Shown piece by piece: positions 1 through 8,240 of a stretch of 64,000 bases of DNA (positions are counted from its first letter, which is position 1; every line of letters begins with the position of its first letter). Both the position numbers and the translations under genes were made by a program. The DNA is taken from NCBI RefSeq assembly GCF_021266465.1, contig NZ_CP089848.1, positions 868,001 to 932,000 on the forward strand. The letters run 5' to 3'. The notes below the pieces were generated by a model. That model did not search any database and was not told the DNA's origin. It saw only the letters and a program-made list of their open reading frames with translations. This stretch comes from Paralcaligenes sp. KSB-10 (GTDB lineage Bacteria > Pseudomonadota > Gammaproteobacteria > Burkholderiales > Burkholderiaceae_B).

Positions 1-828
1 CTGCCCGGATTGGCGGCGGGTGAACTGATCGGATCTTTTGCGCTGACCGAACCCGAGGCCGGCTCGGATGCGGCATCGCTTAAAACCACCGCCGACCGCG
101 ACGGCGACTTTTATGTGCTGAACGGCACCAAGCGTTTCATCACCAACGCCCCCCACGCCGCCATATTCACGGTCATGGCCCGCACATCGCGGGAAGCCAG
201 GGGCGCCTCGGCCATTTCCGCTTTCATAGTCGAGGCCAACACCCCGGGCCTGTCGCTGGGCAAGATCGATAAGAAAATGGGCCAGAAAGGCGCGCATACC
301 TGCGATGTCATTTTCGAAAACTGCCGCGTTCCCGCGGCCAACCTGATTGGCGGCAAAGAAGGAGTTGGCTTCAAAACCGCCATGAAAGTGCTGGACAAGG
401 GGCGCCTGCACATCGCAGCGGTAGCTATCGGCGCCGCCAAACGCATGTTGCGGGATGCCGTGCAATACGCGGGACAGCGCAAGCAATTCGGCCATGCCAT
501 CGCCGACTTCCAGTTGATCCAAGGCATGCTGGCCGACAGCAAAACCGAAATCTATGCCGCGGAATGCATGGTGCTCGACGCGTCGCGCCGCCGCGACGAT
601 GGCGAAAATGTGTCGGTCCTGGCCTCCTGCGCCAAGTACTTCTCCACTGAAATGTGCTGCCGTGTTGCCGATCGCGCGGTACAGATCTTCGGCGGCGCCG
701 GCTACATTACCGAATACGGCATCGAACGTTTCTATCGCGATGTACGCCTGTTCCGCCTGTACGAAGGCACCTCGCAGATCCAGCAGGTTATTATCGCCAA
801 GCACCTGATCAAGGAACAGGACGTGTAA
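1..828 (+). CDS. acyl-CoA dehydrogenase, 3' part (5' end outside window)
   Basis: The reading frame is open from the first base, so the gene starts upstream of the window; 275 residues are visible. The protein is an FAD-dependent acyl-CoA dehydrogenase that introduces the alpha-beta double bond into an acyl-CoA thioester in fatty or branched-chain acid oxidation. The visible part starts in the middle beta domain (FALTEPEAGSD, flavin and substrate contacts) and continues into the C-terminal helical domain, with a FGGAGYITEYG stretch and the LYEGTSQIQ motif that carries the usual catalytic Glu. It ends at TAA 826-828. The substrate class cannot be told from this part. No strong terminator follows; a GCCGGG/CCCGGC hairpin near 857-876 has no T-run. 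Confidence 0.93.
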   Translation: MPGLAAGELIGSFALTEPEAGSDAASLKTTADRDGDFYVLNGTKRFITNAPHAAIFTVMARTSREARGASAISAFIVEANTPGLSLGKIDKKMGQKGAHTCDVIFENCRVPAANLIGGKEGVGFKTAMKVLDKGRLHIAAVAIGAAKRMLRDAVQYAGQRKQFGHAIADFQLIQGMLADSKTEIYAAECMVLDASRRRDDGENVSVLASCAKYFSTEMCCRVADRAVQIFGGAGYITEYGIERFYRDVRLFRLYEGTSQIQQVIIAKHLIKEQDV

Positions 829-927
829 GCAAGACCGGCAATTCCGCATAAACAGGGCCGGGTACGGATGCCCGGCGGGCGCAGCGAACAGTTGGCTGAC
901 ACGGATGTAACAAATTTTCTCACCCTT

Positions 928-956
928 CTGTCATAAACAATTCATAAATCTGCCAT
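928..956 (+). promoter_or_regulatory. Pho box upstream of the phosphate transporter
   Basis: Three 7-base direct repeats, CTGTCAT (928-934), AATTCAT (939-945) and CTGCCAT (950-956), are separated by 4-base A/T-rich spacers (AAAC, AAAT), giving the 11-base period of PhoB half-sites. A CATAAT (954-959) about 8 bases after the first two repeats could be the -10 element, with PhoB replacing the -35 contact. It lies 35 bases before the transporter start. The repeats are seen directly; PhoB control is inferred. Confidence 0.7.
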
Positions 957-990
957 AATCGCAGCACTTTCTCCCCTGCGCCCCCGCCCC

Positions 991-2463
991 ATGTTCGACA
1001 TTTTTTCCGGCCTGCATTTCTGGCTAGGCTTTAGCCTGGTGCTGGCACTGGCTTTCGTGCTGGCCTTCGAATTCATCAATGGCTTCCACGACACCGCAAA
1101 TGCGGTTGCCATGGCGATTTCCACCAAGGCCATGCCCCCACATCTGGCGGTAAGCCTGTCGGGAATTTTCAATTTCTTCGGAGTGCTGATGGGCGGTGTA
1201 GGCGTGGCTTATGCCATCGTGCACTTGCTGCCGGTAGAGATGCTGGTCAACGTCGACACCGCGCGCGGTCTGATCATGGTGTTCTCGATGCTGGCCGCGG
1301 CAATCGCCTGGAACCTGGGCACCTGGTATTTCGGCATACCGGCATCCAGCTCTCATACGCTGATAGGCTCGATACTCGGGGTCGGCATGGCCAATGCCTG
1401 GTTGACACATACGGCGCTCAGCACCGGCGTGAATTGGAGCAAGGCGGCGGAAATCGGTTTGTCGCTGGTGATATCGCCGATTACGGGCTTTGCGCTGGCT
1501 GGATTCCTGCTCTGGGCCGCCAAACGCTGGATGCCCGACTCCAAAATGCATAAAACGCCCGAACAGCGCCGCGAAGTCGATGGCAAAAAACACCCCCCTT
1601 TCTGGCATCGCCTGGTACTGGTCCTGTCGGCAATGGGCCTGAGTTTCGTCCACGGCTCGAACGACGGGCAAAAAGGCATAGGCCTGATCATGCTGGTGCT
1701 GATAGGCATCGTACCCGGGAAGTTCGTGCTGGACGTCAACGCCAGCAGCTATGATATCGACTACACGCGCAACGCCGCCATTCACCTGACGCATTTCTTC
1801 GAGCGCGATGCCATGACGCTCGAGCAATACCTCGCACAATACCCCCAGCGGGCCACCGACGGCATATCCGGAGACGCGGCCTGCGATCCACGCAAGACAC
1901 CGCAAACGACCGCCCTGCTGATCCAGGATCTGGCGGGCATCGACAATTACCGGCAGCTCGATAACCGCAAACGCATCGATGTGCGCCACTACCTGTTGTG
2001 CCTGGACAATACGGCCAAAAACCTTGCCGGCATGAAGGGTTTGCCATCCTCGGATCGCACCGACGTGCTGCGCATACGCAAAGACCTGACCGCCACGACC
2101 GAATACGCTCCTTTCTGGGTGATCGCCGCGGTCGCGCTCGCTCTGGGCCTGGGCACGGTGGTAGGCTGGCGCCGCGTGGTGGAAACGGTCAGTGAAAAAA
2201 TCGGCAAGCAAGGCATAACCTATGCCCAGGCCATGGCGGCGCAGTTGACCGCCGTCGCATCCATAGGCATGGCCAACGTCTTCAGCCTGCCGGTATCGAC
2301 CACCCACGTGCTGTCGTCGGGGGTGGCCGGAACCGTGGTGGCCAATCGCAGCGGCCTGCAACGCGGAACTGCGCGCAATATCGTGCTGGCGTGGGTATTG
2401 ACCTTGCCCGCCGCGATGATTCTGGCAGCCGGGCTATTCATCCTGGGGATGAAACTGGTCTGA
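991..2463 (+). CDS. pit: PiT-family inorganic phosphate transporter
   Basis: 490 residues, close to E. coli PitA (499). It is a multi-span inner-membrane carrier that takes up metal-phosphate with protons. Both signature repeats of the family are present: GFHDTANAVA near residue 31 and HGSNDGQKGIGLIML near residue 223, with VSTTHVLSSGVAGT near the C-terminus. A hydrophilic loop of roughly 130 residues (about 250-370) separates the two membrane halves, as in PitA. The start is placed at ATG 991, followed at once by a hydrophobic helix; no strong Shine-Dalgarno is visible before it. The Pho box just upstream suggests induction on phosphate starvation, which is more usual for Pst or PitB-type genes than for constitutive PitA. 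Confidence 0.93.
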   Translation: MFDIFSGLHFWLGFSLVLALAFVLAFEFINGFHDTANAVAMAISTKAMPPHLAVSLSGIFNFFGVLMGGVGVAYAIVHLLPVEMLVNVDTARGLIMVFSMLAAAIAWNLGTWYFGIPASSSHTLIGSILGVGMANAWLTHTALSTGVNWSKAAEIGLSLVISPITGFALAGFLLWAAKRWMPDSKMHKTPEQRREVDGKKHPPFWHRLVLVLSAMGLSFVHGSNDGQKGIGLIMLVLIGIVPGKFVLDVNASSYDIDYTRNAAIHLTHFFERDAMTLEQYLAQYPQRATDGISGDAACDPRKTPQTTALLIQDLAGIDNYRQLDNRKRIDVRHYLLCLDNTAKNLAGMKGLPSSDRTDVLRIRKDLTATTEYAPFWVIAAVALALGLGTVVGWRRVVETVSEKIGKQGITYAQAMAAQLTAVASIGMANVFSLPVSTTHVLSSGVAGTVVANRSGLQRGTARNIVLAWVLTLPAAMILAAGLFILGMKLV

Positions 2464-2604
2464 CCCTGTGGGGAAAAAAACACAGCATGCCGGAAAATAA
2501 GCCTTTTGAAAAAAGATTAAGCGGCAATTCAGACATTTTCAACGATAATGCCAAGTTGTTCTTTTATGGTTTTTTTTCGGCTTTGCCGAAGGGGTTTACC
2601 TCGA

Positions 2605-2841
2605 ATGTTAGTCGCTCAGAATATAGAAATAGAAATTCTGGCTATCGTCGAATCGGTTATTTTCAAATCTGTTGCGCCTGACACATCGCTCGTCAAATCG
2701 GGCTTGGTCGACTCAATGGCCGCTGTCGATATAGCGTTGGCCATTGAAGACAAATTCGGTTGCGGCCTTCCCGCCCCCGAAATCGCGCAGATTCTAGAGT
2801 CGGTCAAAAGCATCACGGCCTATGTGGCGGCGAATACTTAA
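2605..2841 (+). CDS. dltC: D-alanyl carrier protein-like acyl carrier protein
   Basis: A 78-residue acyl carrier protein. The ATG at 2605 is chosen over an upstream in-frame ATG at 2548 because AAGGGG (2588-2593) sits before it and the carrier fold starts here. The phosphopantetheine site is Ser37 in LVDSMAAVD, and the acidic helix typical of DltC follows (AIEDKFGCGLP). In the dlt pathway the ligase loads D-alanine on this arm and the MBOAT protein takes it over at the membrane. It is the first gene of a five-gene operon and overlaps the next gene by 20 bases. The 5' region 2490-2640 is clearly more A/T-rich than its surroundings. Identity as DltC rather than a generic carrier rests on the neighbours. 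Confidence 0.85.
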   Translation: MLVAQNIEIEILAIVESVIFKSVAPDTSLVKSGLVDSMAAVDIALAIEDKFGCGLPAPEIAQILESVKSITAYVAANT

Positions 2842-4006
2842 CAGATCTCTGGTCCAGCACCTGCTCGCTGCACTGACTGCCTTAAGCATTGCGTTTTTAA
2901 TCGATATGGGCCTGAGCCCATATCTGACACGCACACTCAAGCCTGTTGCCACCGACGGACTGAACGCCAAGGCAGGTGTTTACCTGCCGAATATGGGCGA
3001 CAACTGGAATGAGCAGTCGGTCAATTTCGAGCGCATGCGCACGGCCCTCGGCAACGGCACATTGGTCATCATGGGCTCATCCGAACTATCGAGCCACGAT
3101 TTGCGTTTTGTGCCCTATCGTTTTTTCCCGACCGAACTGGGTGTCCCCACATTGGCCTATGGCCATGCGAAATTCCAATCCTACGGAATTTTCCGGGTAC
3201 TGCAATCGCTGTCCTCGGTCTTTACCCCCGAAACCAAGCTGGTCATCATGCTCTCGCCGGCCTGGTTTGCCGCCGAAGGAGAATTGCCTTCCAGCGCGTT
3301 TGCCGAACATATCTCGGGCCCGGTGCTCAGTAATCTTTGGGATAGGCCCCAAGCCCGGAAAAACCTGATTTACTGGGCGCGCCACCATGAAACCTGGGGC
3401 ATACTCGGCCTGTTGGCCCAAGCCCGGCTTGCCCAGTTCCGCGATCAGCTGCAGATGTGGATCAGCGGCAAGCCCATCGTCAGCGGCGCCGCCTACACTC
3501 CTACGCCGGCGGCCATAGAAGCCACGCGCAACGCCGTATTCCCCATCCCGCCCGCCCTGCCTGAGGCCAATTGGCCCGAACTGCTGGCCCAGGCGCGGGC
3601 CACGGGGCTGCTGCTGAGCAACGACAATCCCTACGCCGTGCGCAATCAATATTACAAATCGCACCTGTCCCTGGTCGAAGATCCCACGCACCAGGAGTTC
3701 GCCCGCGGCGACCCGCTGGCCGCCCACGAATTTACCGACCTGTCGCAATTGATGGAATATTTGCAGCAAAAGAAAGTGCGTGCGTTCTTTGTCATGCAGC
3801 CCCTGAATTCAAAGCTGGTGCTGGATTCAGAACGATTCATCCCCACGGTGCGCAGCATCATGGCCATGTGCCGGCGCTATCAAATGTCCTGCCTGAATCT
3901 GTACCCGCTTCGCCCGGTACCCGGCATTTTCCACGACGATATGCATTTGGCCGAACTGGGCTGGGCCCTGGTGGACCAGGGTATCGATAAGCACTTTTCC
4001 AAATGA
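2822..4006 (+). CDS. dltD: DltD-like D-alanine transfer protein
   Basis: 394 residues with one N-terminal membrane anchor (about 9-29) and a large extracytoplasmic SGNH-like hydrolase domain. The GSSEL motif at residues 85-89 supplies the nucleophilic Ser, and FHDDMHLAELGW near the C-terminus supplies the Asp/His pair, as in DltD of lipoteichoic acid D-alanylation. In that system DltD transfers the aminoacyl group to the final envelope acceptor. Here it is gene two of the operon, overlapping dltC by 20 bases and the next microgene by 4 (ATGA). In a Gram-negative cell the acceptor cannot be teichoic acid; the related Bordetella dra locus was reported to modify an outer-membrane component. Confidence 0.88.
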   Translation: MWRRILNRSLVQHLLAALTALSIAFLIDMGLSPYLTRTLKPVATDGLNAKAGVYLPNMGDNWNEQSVNFERMRTALGNGTLVIMGSSELSSHDLRFVPYRFFPTELGVPTLAYGHAKFQSYGIFRVLQSLSSVFTPETKLVIMLSPAWFAAEGELPSSAFAEHISGPVLSNLWDRPQARKNLIYWARHHETWGILGLLAQARLAQFRDQLQMWISGKPIVSGAAYTPTPAAIEATRNAVFPIPPALPEANWPELLAQARATGLLLSNDNPYAVRNQYYKSHLSLVEDPTHQEFARGDPLAAHEFTDLSQLMEYLQQKKVRAFFVMQPLNSKLVLDSERFIPTVRSIMAMCRRYQMSCLNLYPLRPVPGIFHDDMHLAELGWALVDQGIDKHFSK

Positions 4007-4128
4007 AACGATTCATCAAACTGGTCTGCCTGTATCTGGGCCTGATTCTCGTGCTGACGCTGCAGGCGCGCGCGCCGTCCGATCTGGGCGGACCGATGAA
4101 AGTCGAATACGAATACCAGCAGTTCTGA
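4003..4128 (+). CDS. DltX-like microprotein of the dlt operon
   Basis: A 41-codon frame, ATG 4003 to TGA 4126-4128, fills the gap between dltD and dltB with no spare DNA: its ATG overlaps the dltD stop (ATGA) and its stop lies 5 bases before dltB. The product has two basic N-terminal residues, one membrane helix (about residues 6-23), a short Gly/Pro linker, and ends in VEYEYQQF at the carboxyl terminus. Firmicute DltX is a similarly short single-span protein ending in an F-x-Y-x-x-F type motif that is needed for D-alanine transfer between DltB and DltD. The match in size, topology, terminal motif and gene context is seen; the function is inferred. It is easily missed by gene callers because of its length. 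Confidence 0.75.
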   Translation: MKRFIKLVCLYLGLILVLTLQARAPSDLGGPMKVEYEYQQF

Positions 4129-4133
4129 ACATA

Positions 4134-5261
4134 ATGGAATTGTTCGCGAGTTTCGATTTTTTCCTCGACGCGCTGCTGGCAAGCCTGGCTTTGTCGGTGC
4201 TCGGCCCGTTGGCAATGCGCGCCAGGATCAGCCTGCGCTATGTGCTGGCATTTTTCAGCATACTGACTTCAGCGCTGGTTTTCTGGGATCGCCCGTTGCA
4301 GGCGGTCATTGTGCTCGTCGTGCAGTCCGCCGCCTTATGGCTGTGCCGGCGAGGCTACATCGCAACCCGGGTAGCCGTTGTCCTCACCATGCTGCCCTTG
4401 CTGCTGGTCAAGACGCACGCACTGACTTTCCTGGGGATGATAGGTCTGTCTTTCGTCACATTCAGGGCCGTCGACGTGCTGCTGTTTGCCCACAAAAACG
4501 AAACCATTCATCCGCTGGACTATGTCACCTATCTGTTTTTCCCTCTGACTCTGCTGGCCGGCCCCATGTACCGCTGGCGCAATTTTCAGGCCGATCTGCA
4601 GAAAGGATTCGGCCAGATCAATATGGGCCACTGGAGAGCCGGCTTCGAAACCACGCTCCTGGGCATCGTGCAGAAGTTCGCCATCGCCCACCTGATCTGG
4701 CTTTATGGCCTGAATGTCGTTTCCCCGCACGATTATTCCCTGCGTGGAGTCGTGCTCAATGCAGTGCTGTACAGCGCCTATCTGTATTTTGATTTTGCCG
4801 GCTATTCGAACATGGCCGCAGGCATAGGGAAAATGTTCGGTGTAAACCTGCCGTCGAACTTCAACAACCCGATCCTGAGCAAAAACCCCCAGGATTTCTG
4901 GCGGCGCTGGCATATCAGCCTTTCGGAATGGTTGCGCGATGTGGTTTTCATGCCCATTTACAAAGCCTTGTCGAAAGACTCCTTTTTTTCGCAGCACCGC
5001 TTCGCGGCGCAGAACATAGGCATCTTTGCCACACTGTTCTGCATGGGAATATGGAACGGCCTGCAACTGCACTACATCGTCAGCGGCATGATGTTTGGTA
5101 CCTACTCGGTCGTGCATAATCGGCTGGTATTTGCCGCAAAACAGCGCCCGGCGCTCCAGCAATGGCTTTCAAGCCGGCCGGCGCAATGGGGCGGACGTGT
5201 TCTTACCCTGGCATTTGCCATGCTCGCCCTGTATGTCTTCAGCGGCCGCAGCCCTATTTGA
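4134..5261 (+). CDS. dltB: DltB-like MBOAT acyltransferase
   Basis: 375 residues, polytopic, of the membrane-bound O-acyltransferase family. It moves the activated aminoacyl group from the carrier protein across the inner membrane. The family motif FWRRWHISLSEWLRD carries His260, and the invariant catalytic His is His313 in GLQLHYIVSG; the spacing resembles the His pair of Streptococcus DltB. PMYRWRNF near residue 145 is also typical. The ATG at 4134 follows the microgene stop by 5 bases and has a weak Shine-Dalgarno, so translation is probably coupled. It is slightly shorter than Firmicute DltB (about 400) but has no obvious gap. Confidence 0.9.
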   Translation: MELFASFDFFLDALLASLALSVLGPLAMRARISLRYVLAFFSILTSALVFWDRPLQAVIVLVVQSAALWLCRRGYIATRVAVVLTMLPLLLVKTHALTFLGMIGLSFVTFRAVDVLLFAHKNETIHPLDYVTYLFFPLTLLAGPMYRWRNFQADLQKGFGQINMGHWRAGFETTLLGIVQKFAIAHLIWLYGLNVVSPHDYSLRGVVLNAVLYSAYLYFDFAGYSNMAAGIGKMFGVNLPSNFNNPILSKNPQDFWRRWHISLSEWLRDVVFMPIYKALSKDSFFSQHRFAAQNIGIFATLFCMGIWNGLQLHYIVSGMMFGTYSVVHNRLVFAAKQRPALQQWLSSRPAQWGGRVLTLAFAMLALYVFSGRSPI

Positions 5262-5270
5262 GAGGTTCCC

Positions 5271-6722
5271 ATGCATTTGGATCTGCGTACCATGCAATTC
5301 GCCGACGCCGCCCATAATGCGGACCGTCTCGCCGTGGCCGGCAGCGATCGCAGCCTGAGCTGGGCCGAACTCCAGGCTGAAGTCGCGCTGTGGGTCCAGC
5401 AGGCTCGCGACCTGGGCATACAAAAAGATATGCCCGTTGTCCTTGGGGGCCACAAGCAGGCCGGCTTCTTTGTCGCCATGACCGCATGCCTGACGCTGGG
5501 CGCGCCTTTTGTTCCCGTCGATACTATCTATCCCGACGAACGCCGCCGGAAAATCGTCGACATCGTCGGCGCTTCACTGGTCTACCAGGCCACGACGGGC
5601 ACGTTTATGCCCACTGGCAACAGCCCGACTGCCCTGCCGGAAAAAGATCTTGCCTATATCCTGTTTACCTCGGGAAGCACGGGCGAGCCCAAGGGAGTGC
5701 AGATTGGCCGTGAAAGCGTCAGGCTGCTGGGCGACTGGATGCAATCCCGCTTCAATCTGGGGCCCGCTCCGGTTTTCATGAACCAGGCGCCTTTCAGCTT
5801 CGACCTGTCGATGTTCGAAGTCTTCGATACCTTGGCCAGCGGCGGCAGTTGCATACTTAATTCACGCGAGCAAATCCAGGACGGCCCGGCCTATCTTGCT
5901 CGTCTGGCCGAGCATCACGTGACATGCTGGGTGTCCACCCCTTCTTTTGCTCACCAGCAGCTATTGAATAAAAACTTCTCGGGCGAATTTCTACCCTCGC
6001 TGGACACTTTTTTATTTTGCGGCGAAGTGCTTCCGGTCGCTCTGGGCAAGCGTCTGAAACAGCGGTTTCCGGCCGCCAAAATCCTCAACACTTACGGCCC
6101 GACCGAAGCAACCGTCGCCACCACATCCATAGAAATCGACCAGGCCACGCTGGATGCGCATGCCGTGTTGCCGGTGGGTTATGCCAAGCCCGATTGCGAA
6201 ATCCTGATCCAGGATGGCGAAATCTGCATCGTCGGCGATCATGTGATGCGCGGCTATCTGAATCGCCCCGATCTGAACGCGGAAAAACTGTTTGTGCATG
6301 GCGACGGCCGGCGCGGCTTCAAAACCGGCGATCTGGGGCAGATAGACGAAACGGGCCTGCTGTGGTGCAACGGTCGCCGCGACGATCAGGTCAAGCTCAA
6401 CGGCTATCGAATCGAGCTATCCGAGATTTCATTGGCGCTGCAAGCGCTCGACACGGTCAAGGCGGCTATTTGCCTGGCATTGCGGCGCCCCGACCATACG
6501 GTGGTGCGTTTACTGGGCTTTGTGGAACTGGAATCGTCTGGCAAGCAAAACTCGATCGCGGAATGGTCGCCATTCCCCGCCGAGCAGTGGAAACCTCAGT
6601 TGGAACAATGCCTGCCGCCATACATGCTGCCATCCGAAATTCTGACCGTGGCCTCGTTTCCGATGTCGGTCAATCACAAGATCGACGGCAAGGCCTTATT
6701 GCAGGGTTATCTGGCGAAATAA
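5271..6722 (+). CDS. dltA: DltA-like D-alanine--carrier protein ligase
   Basis: 483 residues, an adenylate-forming enzyme that activates an amino acid with ATP and loads it on the carrier protein. Core motifs are in order: ILFTSGSTGEPKG (P-loop, about residue 131), NTYGPTEATVATT (about 270), FKTGDLG (about 350), NGRRDDQVKLNGYRIEL (about 370, hinge and C-domain), and a C-terminal Lys in VNHKIDGKAL. Length fits DltA (about 500). GAGG (5262-5265) precedes ATG 5271, 9 bases after dltB. It is the last gene of the operon; the next gene is convergent, ending 21 bases away. D-Ala as substrate is inferred from the neighbours, since the specificity pocket was not compared. Confidence 0.9.
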   Translation: MHLDLRTMQFADAAHNADRLAVAGSDRSLSWAELQAEVALWVQQARDLGIQKDMPVVLGGHKQAGFFVAMTACLTLGAPFVPVDTIYPDERRRKIVDIVGASLVYQATTGTFMPTGNSPTALPEKDLAYILFTSGSTGEPKGVQIGRESVRLLGDWMQSRFNLGPAPVFMNQAPFSFDLSMFEVFDTLASGGSCILNSREQIQDGPAYLARLAEHHVTCWVSTPSFAHQQLLNKNFSGEFLPSLDTFLFCGEVLPVALGKRLKQRFPAAKILNTYGPTEATVATTSIEIDQATLDAHAVLPVGYAKPDCEILIQDGEICIVGDHVMRGYLNRPDLNAEKLFVHGDGRRGFKTGDLGQIDETGLLWCNGRRDDQVKLNGYRIELSEISLALQALDTVKAAICLALRRPDHTVVRLLGFVELESSGKQNSIAEWSPFPAEQWKPQLEQCLPPYMLPSEILTVASFPMSVNHKIDGKALLQGYLAK

Positions 6723-6743
6723 GGCCCGCCCGCGTAGCGTCCC

Positions 6744-8138
6744 CTACCGCATATTCCCCGTATGCCCCAGGGAATACCGGCCCGGTTGCGGCCATACGGT
6801 CAAGCCGTGCGGTTCGGTGCCAACCGGAATGATCTTCACCGCGCCGGTATTGGTATCGATGGCATAAACCACATTGTCGAAACGGCCGGATATCCACAAA
6901 TATTTACCATCGGCGCTCACATTGCCCATGTCCGGACTGCCGCCGCCGGGGATCGGCCAGGTGGCCACAACCTTGCGCGTGGCGAAATCGAGCACTGAGA
7001 TGCTGCCCGGCCCCTTGGCTTTGCCGTGAATCTTGTTGGAACCGCGGTTCGTAATATAGAGCTTGGAACCATCGCGGCTTGGGTAAAGCCCATGAGTGCC
7101 CACACCCGTCTTGATGAAGCCGATCTTCTGGAAGCTCGCACCGTCAATCACGTAAACACCGTCGGCCATCATGTCGGCCACATAGAATATCTTGCCGTCC
7201 GGGGAACTGCGTATGTCCTGGGGCATGCCGCCCTTGGCCAGCTTCAGATAGCCCATCACTTTGTGTTCGACCATGTCTATTTTGACCAGGCCTCCATCGA
7301 ACTCGCAAGTGAAGATCGCAAATCGGCCGTCTATGGAGTAGTCGGCATGATTGATGCCGCCGCACCCGGGCGTCGCAATCGAGAACTGCAGCTTCATCGT
7401 ATGCGGATCCCGGAAATCAAGCCGCTTGAGCGCCTCGGCCACGACAATCGCGGACTTTCCGTCGGGAGTGAAGTACATATTGTAAGGATCGTCCACAGGC
7501 AGCGCCTTGCCGGGCTTGCCCGTGTCGGGATCGATCGGCGTGAGGCTGCCGTGGGCCGTACCCTCGGCATTATTGGCCACCCATAAGGTCTTGAGATCCC
7601 AGGCGGGAACCACATGCTGAGGATTGGCACCCACCCTGAAACGCCCCACCACCTTGAAAGTCGCCGGGTCGATCACATACACATCGTTCGATTTCACGTT
7701 GGGCACGTACACCCGCGCCAGCGCACCCTTGACCACAGGACTGAGCTTGTCGGCCGTAGTCTCGCTGTACAGGTTTTCGGGATTGACGACAGGCGGCATG
7801 CCCTCCACTGTTTTGATCGCTTGATCGCTGGCCGTCGTGCCGGAGTCGGCCACGGCAGCTTTCTGTGCCGCGGCAGGCGGCTCGGCCGGAGTGGGCTCCT
7901 TGTCCACCGCGGGATCGGCGGCCGGCGCCGCCGCTGTGCCGGCTGAAGAGGCATTATGAAGCGCCATCGCATCGCCCGACGAGTGCCCGGGCATCGCCGG
8001 CATCGACTCTGTTGCGGCGGCCGCCGGCCCGGAGGCTTGTCCGGAATCGGCCGCAATGGCAGTCGCGGCATAAATACCACCCAGCGTCAGGCTGAAGGAT
8101 AAGGCGGTTCGAATAAATTGACGCTTGGCGTGTCTCAT
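6744..8138 (-). CDS. secreted YVTN-type beta-propeller protein
   Basis: 464 residues from ATG at 8138; an upstream ATG at 8207 would place 23 extra residues before an otherwise good signal peptide (RQFIRTALSFSLTLGG, cleavage likely near AIAA). After the signal comes a low-complexity Ala/Pro/Ser linker of about 100 residues, then a seven-bladed-propeller type region with repeated phrases such as VYVIDPATFKVVGRF, VYVIDGASFQKIGF and VVYAIDTNTGAV. Such YncE/cytochrome-d1-like propellers are periplasmic and serve as binding or redox-partner platforms. No catalytic signature is seen. Its 3' end faces dltA at 21 bases; it is monocistronic. Function unknown. Confidence 0.8.
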   Translation of the reverse strand: MRHAKRQFIRTALSFSLTLGGIYAATAIAADSGQASGPAAAATESMPAMPGHSSGDAMALHNASSAGTAAAPAADPAVDKEPTPAEPPAAAQKAAVADSGTTASDQAIKTVEGMPPVVNPENLYSETTADKLSPVVKGALARVYVPNVKSNDVYVIDPATFKVVGRFRVGANPQHVVPAWDLKTLWVANNAEGTAHGSLTPIDPDTGKPGKALPVDDPYNMYFTPDGKSAIVVAEALKRLDFRDPHTMKLQFSIATPGCGGINHADYSIDGRFAIFTCEFDGGLVKIDMVEHKVMGYLKLAKGGMPQDIRSSPDGKIFYVADMMADGVYVIDGASFQKIGFIKTGVGTHGLYPSRDGSKLYITNRGSNKIHGKAKGPGSISVLDFATRKVVATWPIPGGGSPDMGNVSADGKYLWISGRFDNVVYAIDTNTGAVKIIPVGTEPHGLTVWPQPGRYSLGHTGNMR

Positions 8139-8240
8139 TATGGCAATTCCACAAACGTTATGATGAATATATTGAAGCGGCCGATAGCCCGCCCGGAAGC
8201 TTTGCATCAGGCCCCCGAAAACACAAACGGAAATACATGC

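Noticed and set aside
2571-2592. T-run and TTCGG/CCGAA hairpin as terminator of pit
   Set aside because: On the plus strand the T-run comes before the stem, and on the minus strand the tail is A-rich, so it is wrong for termination in both directions.
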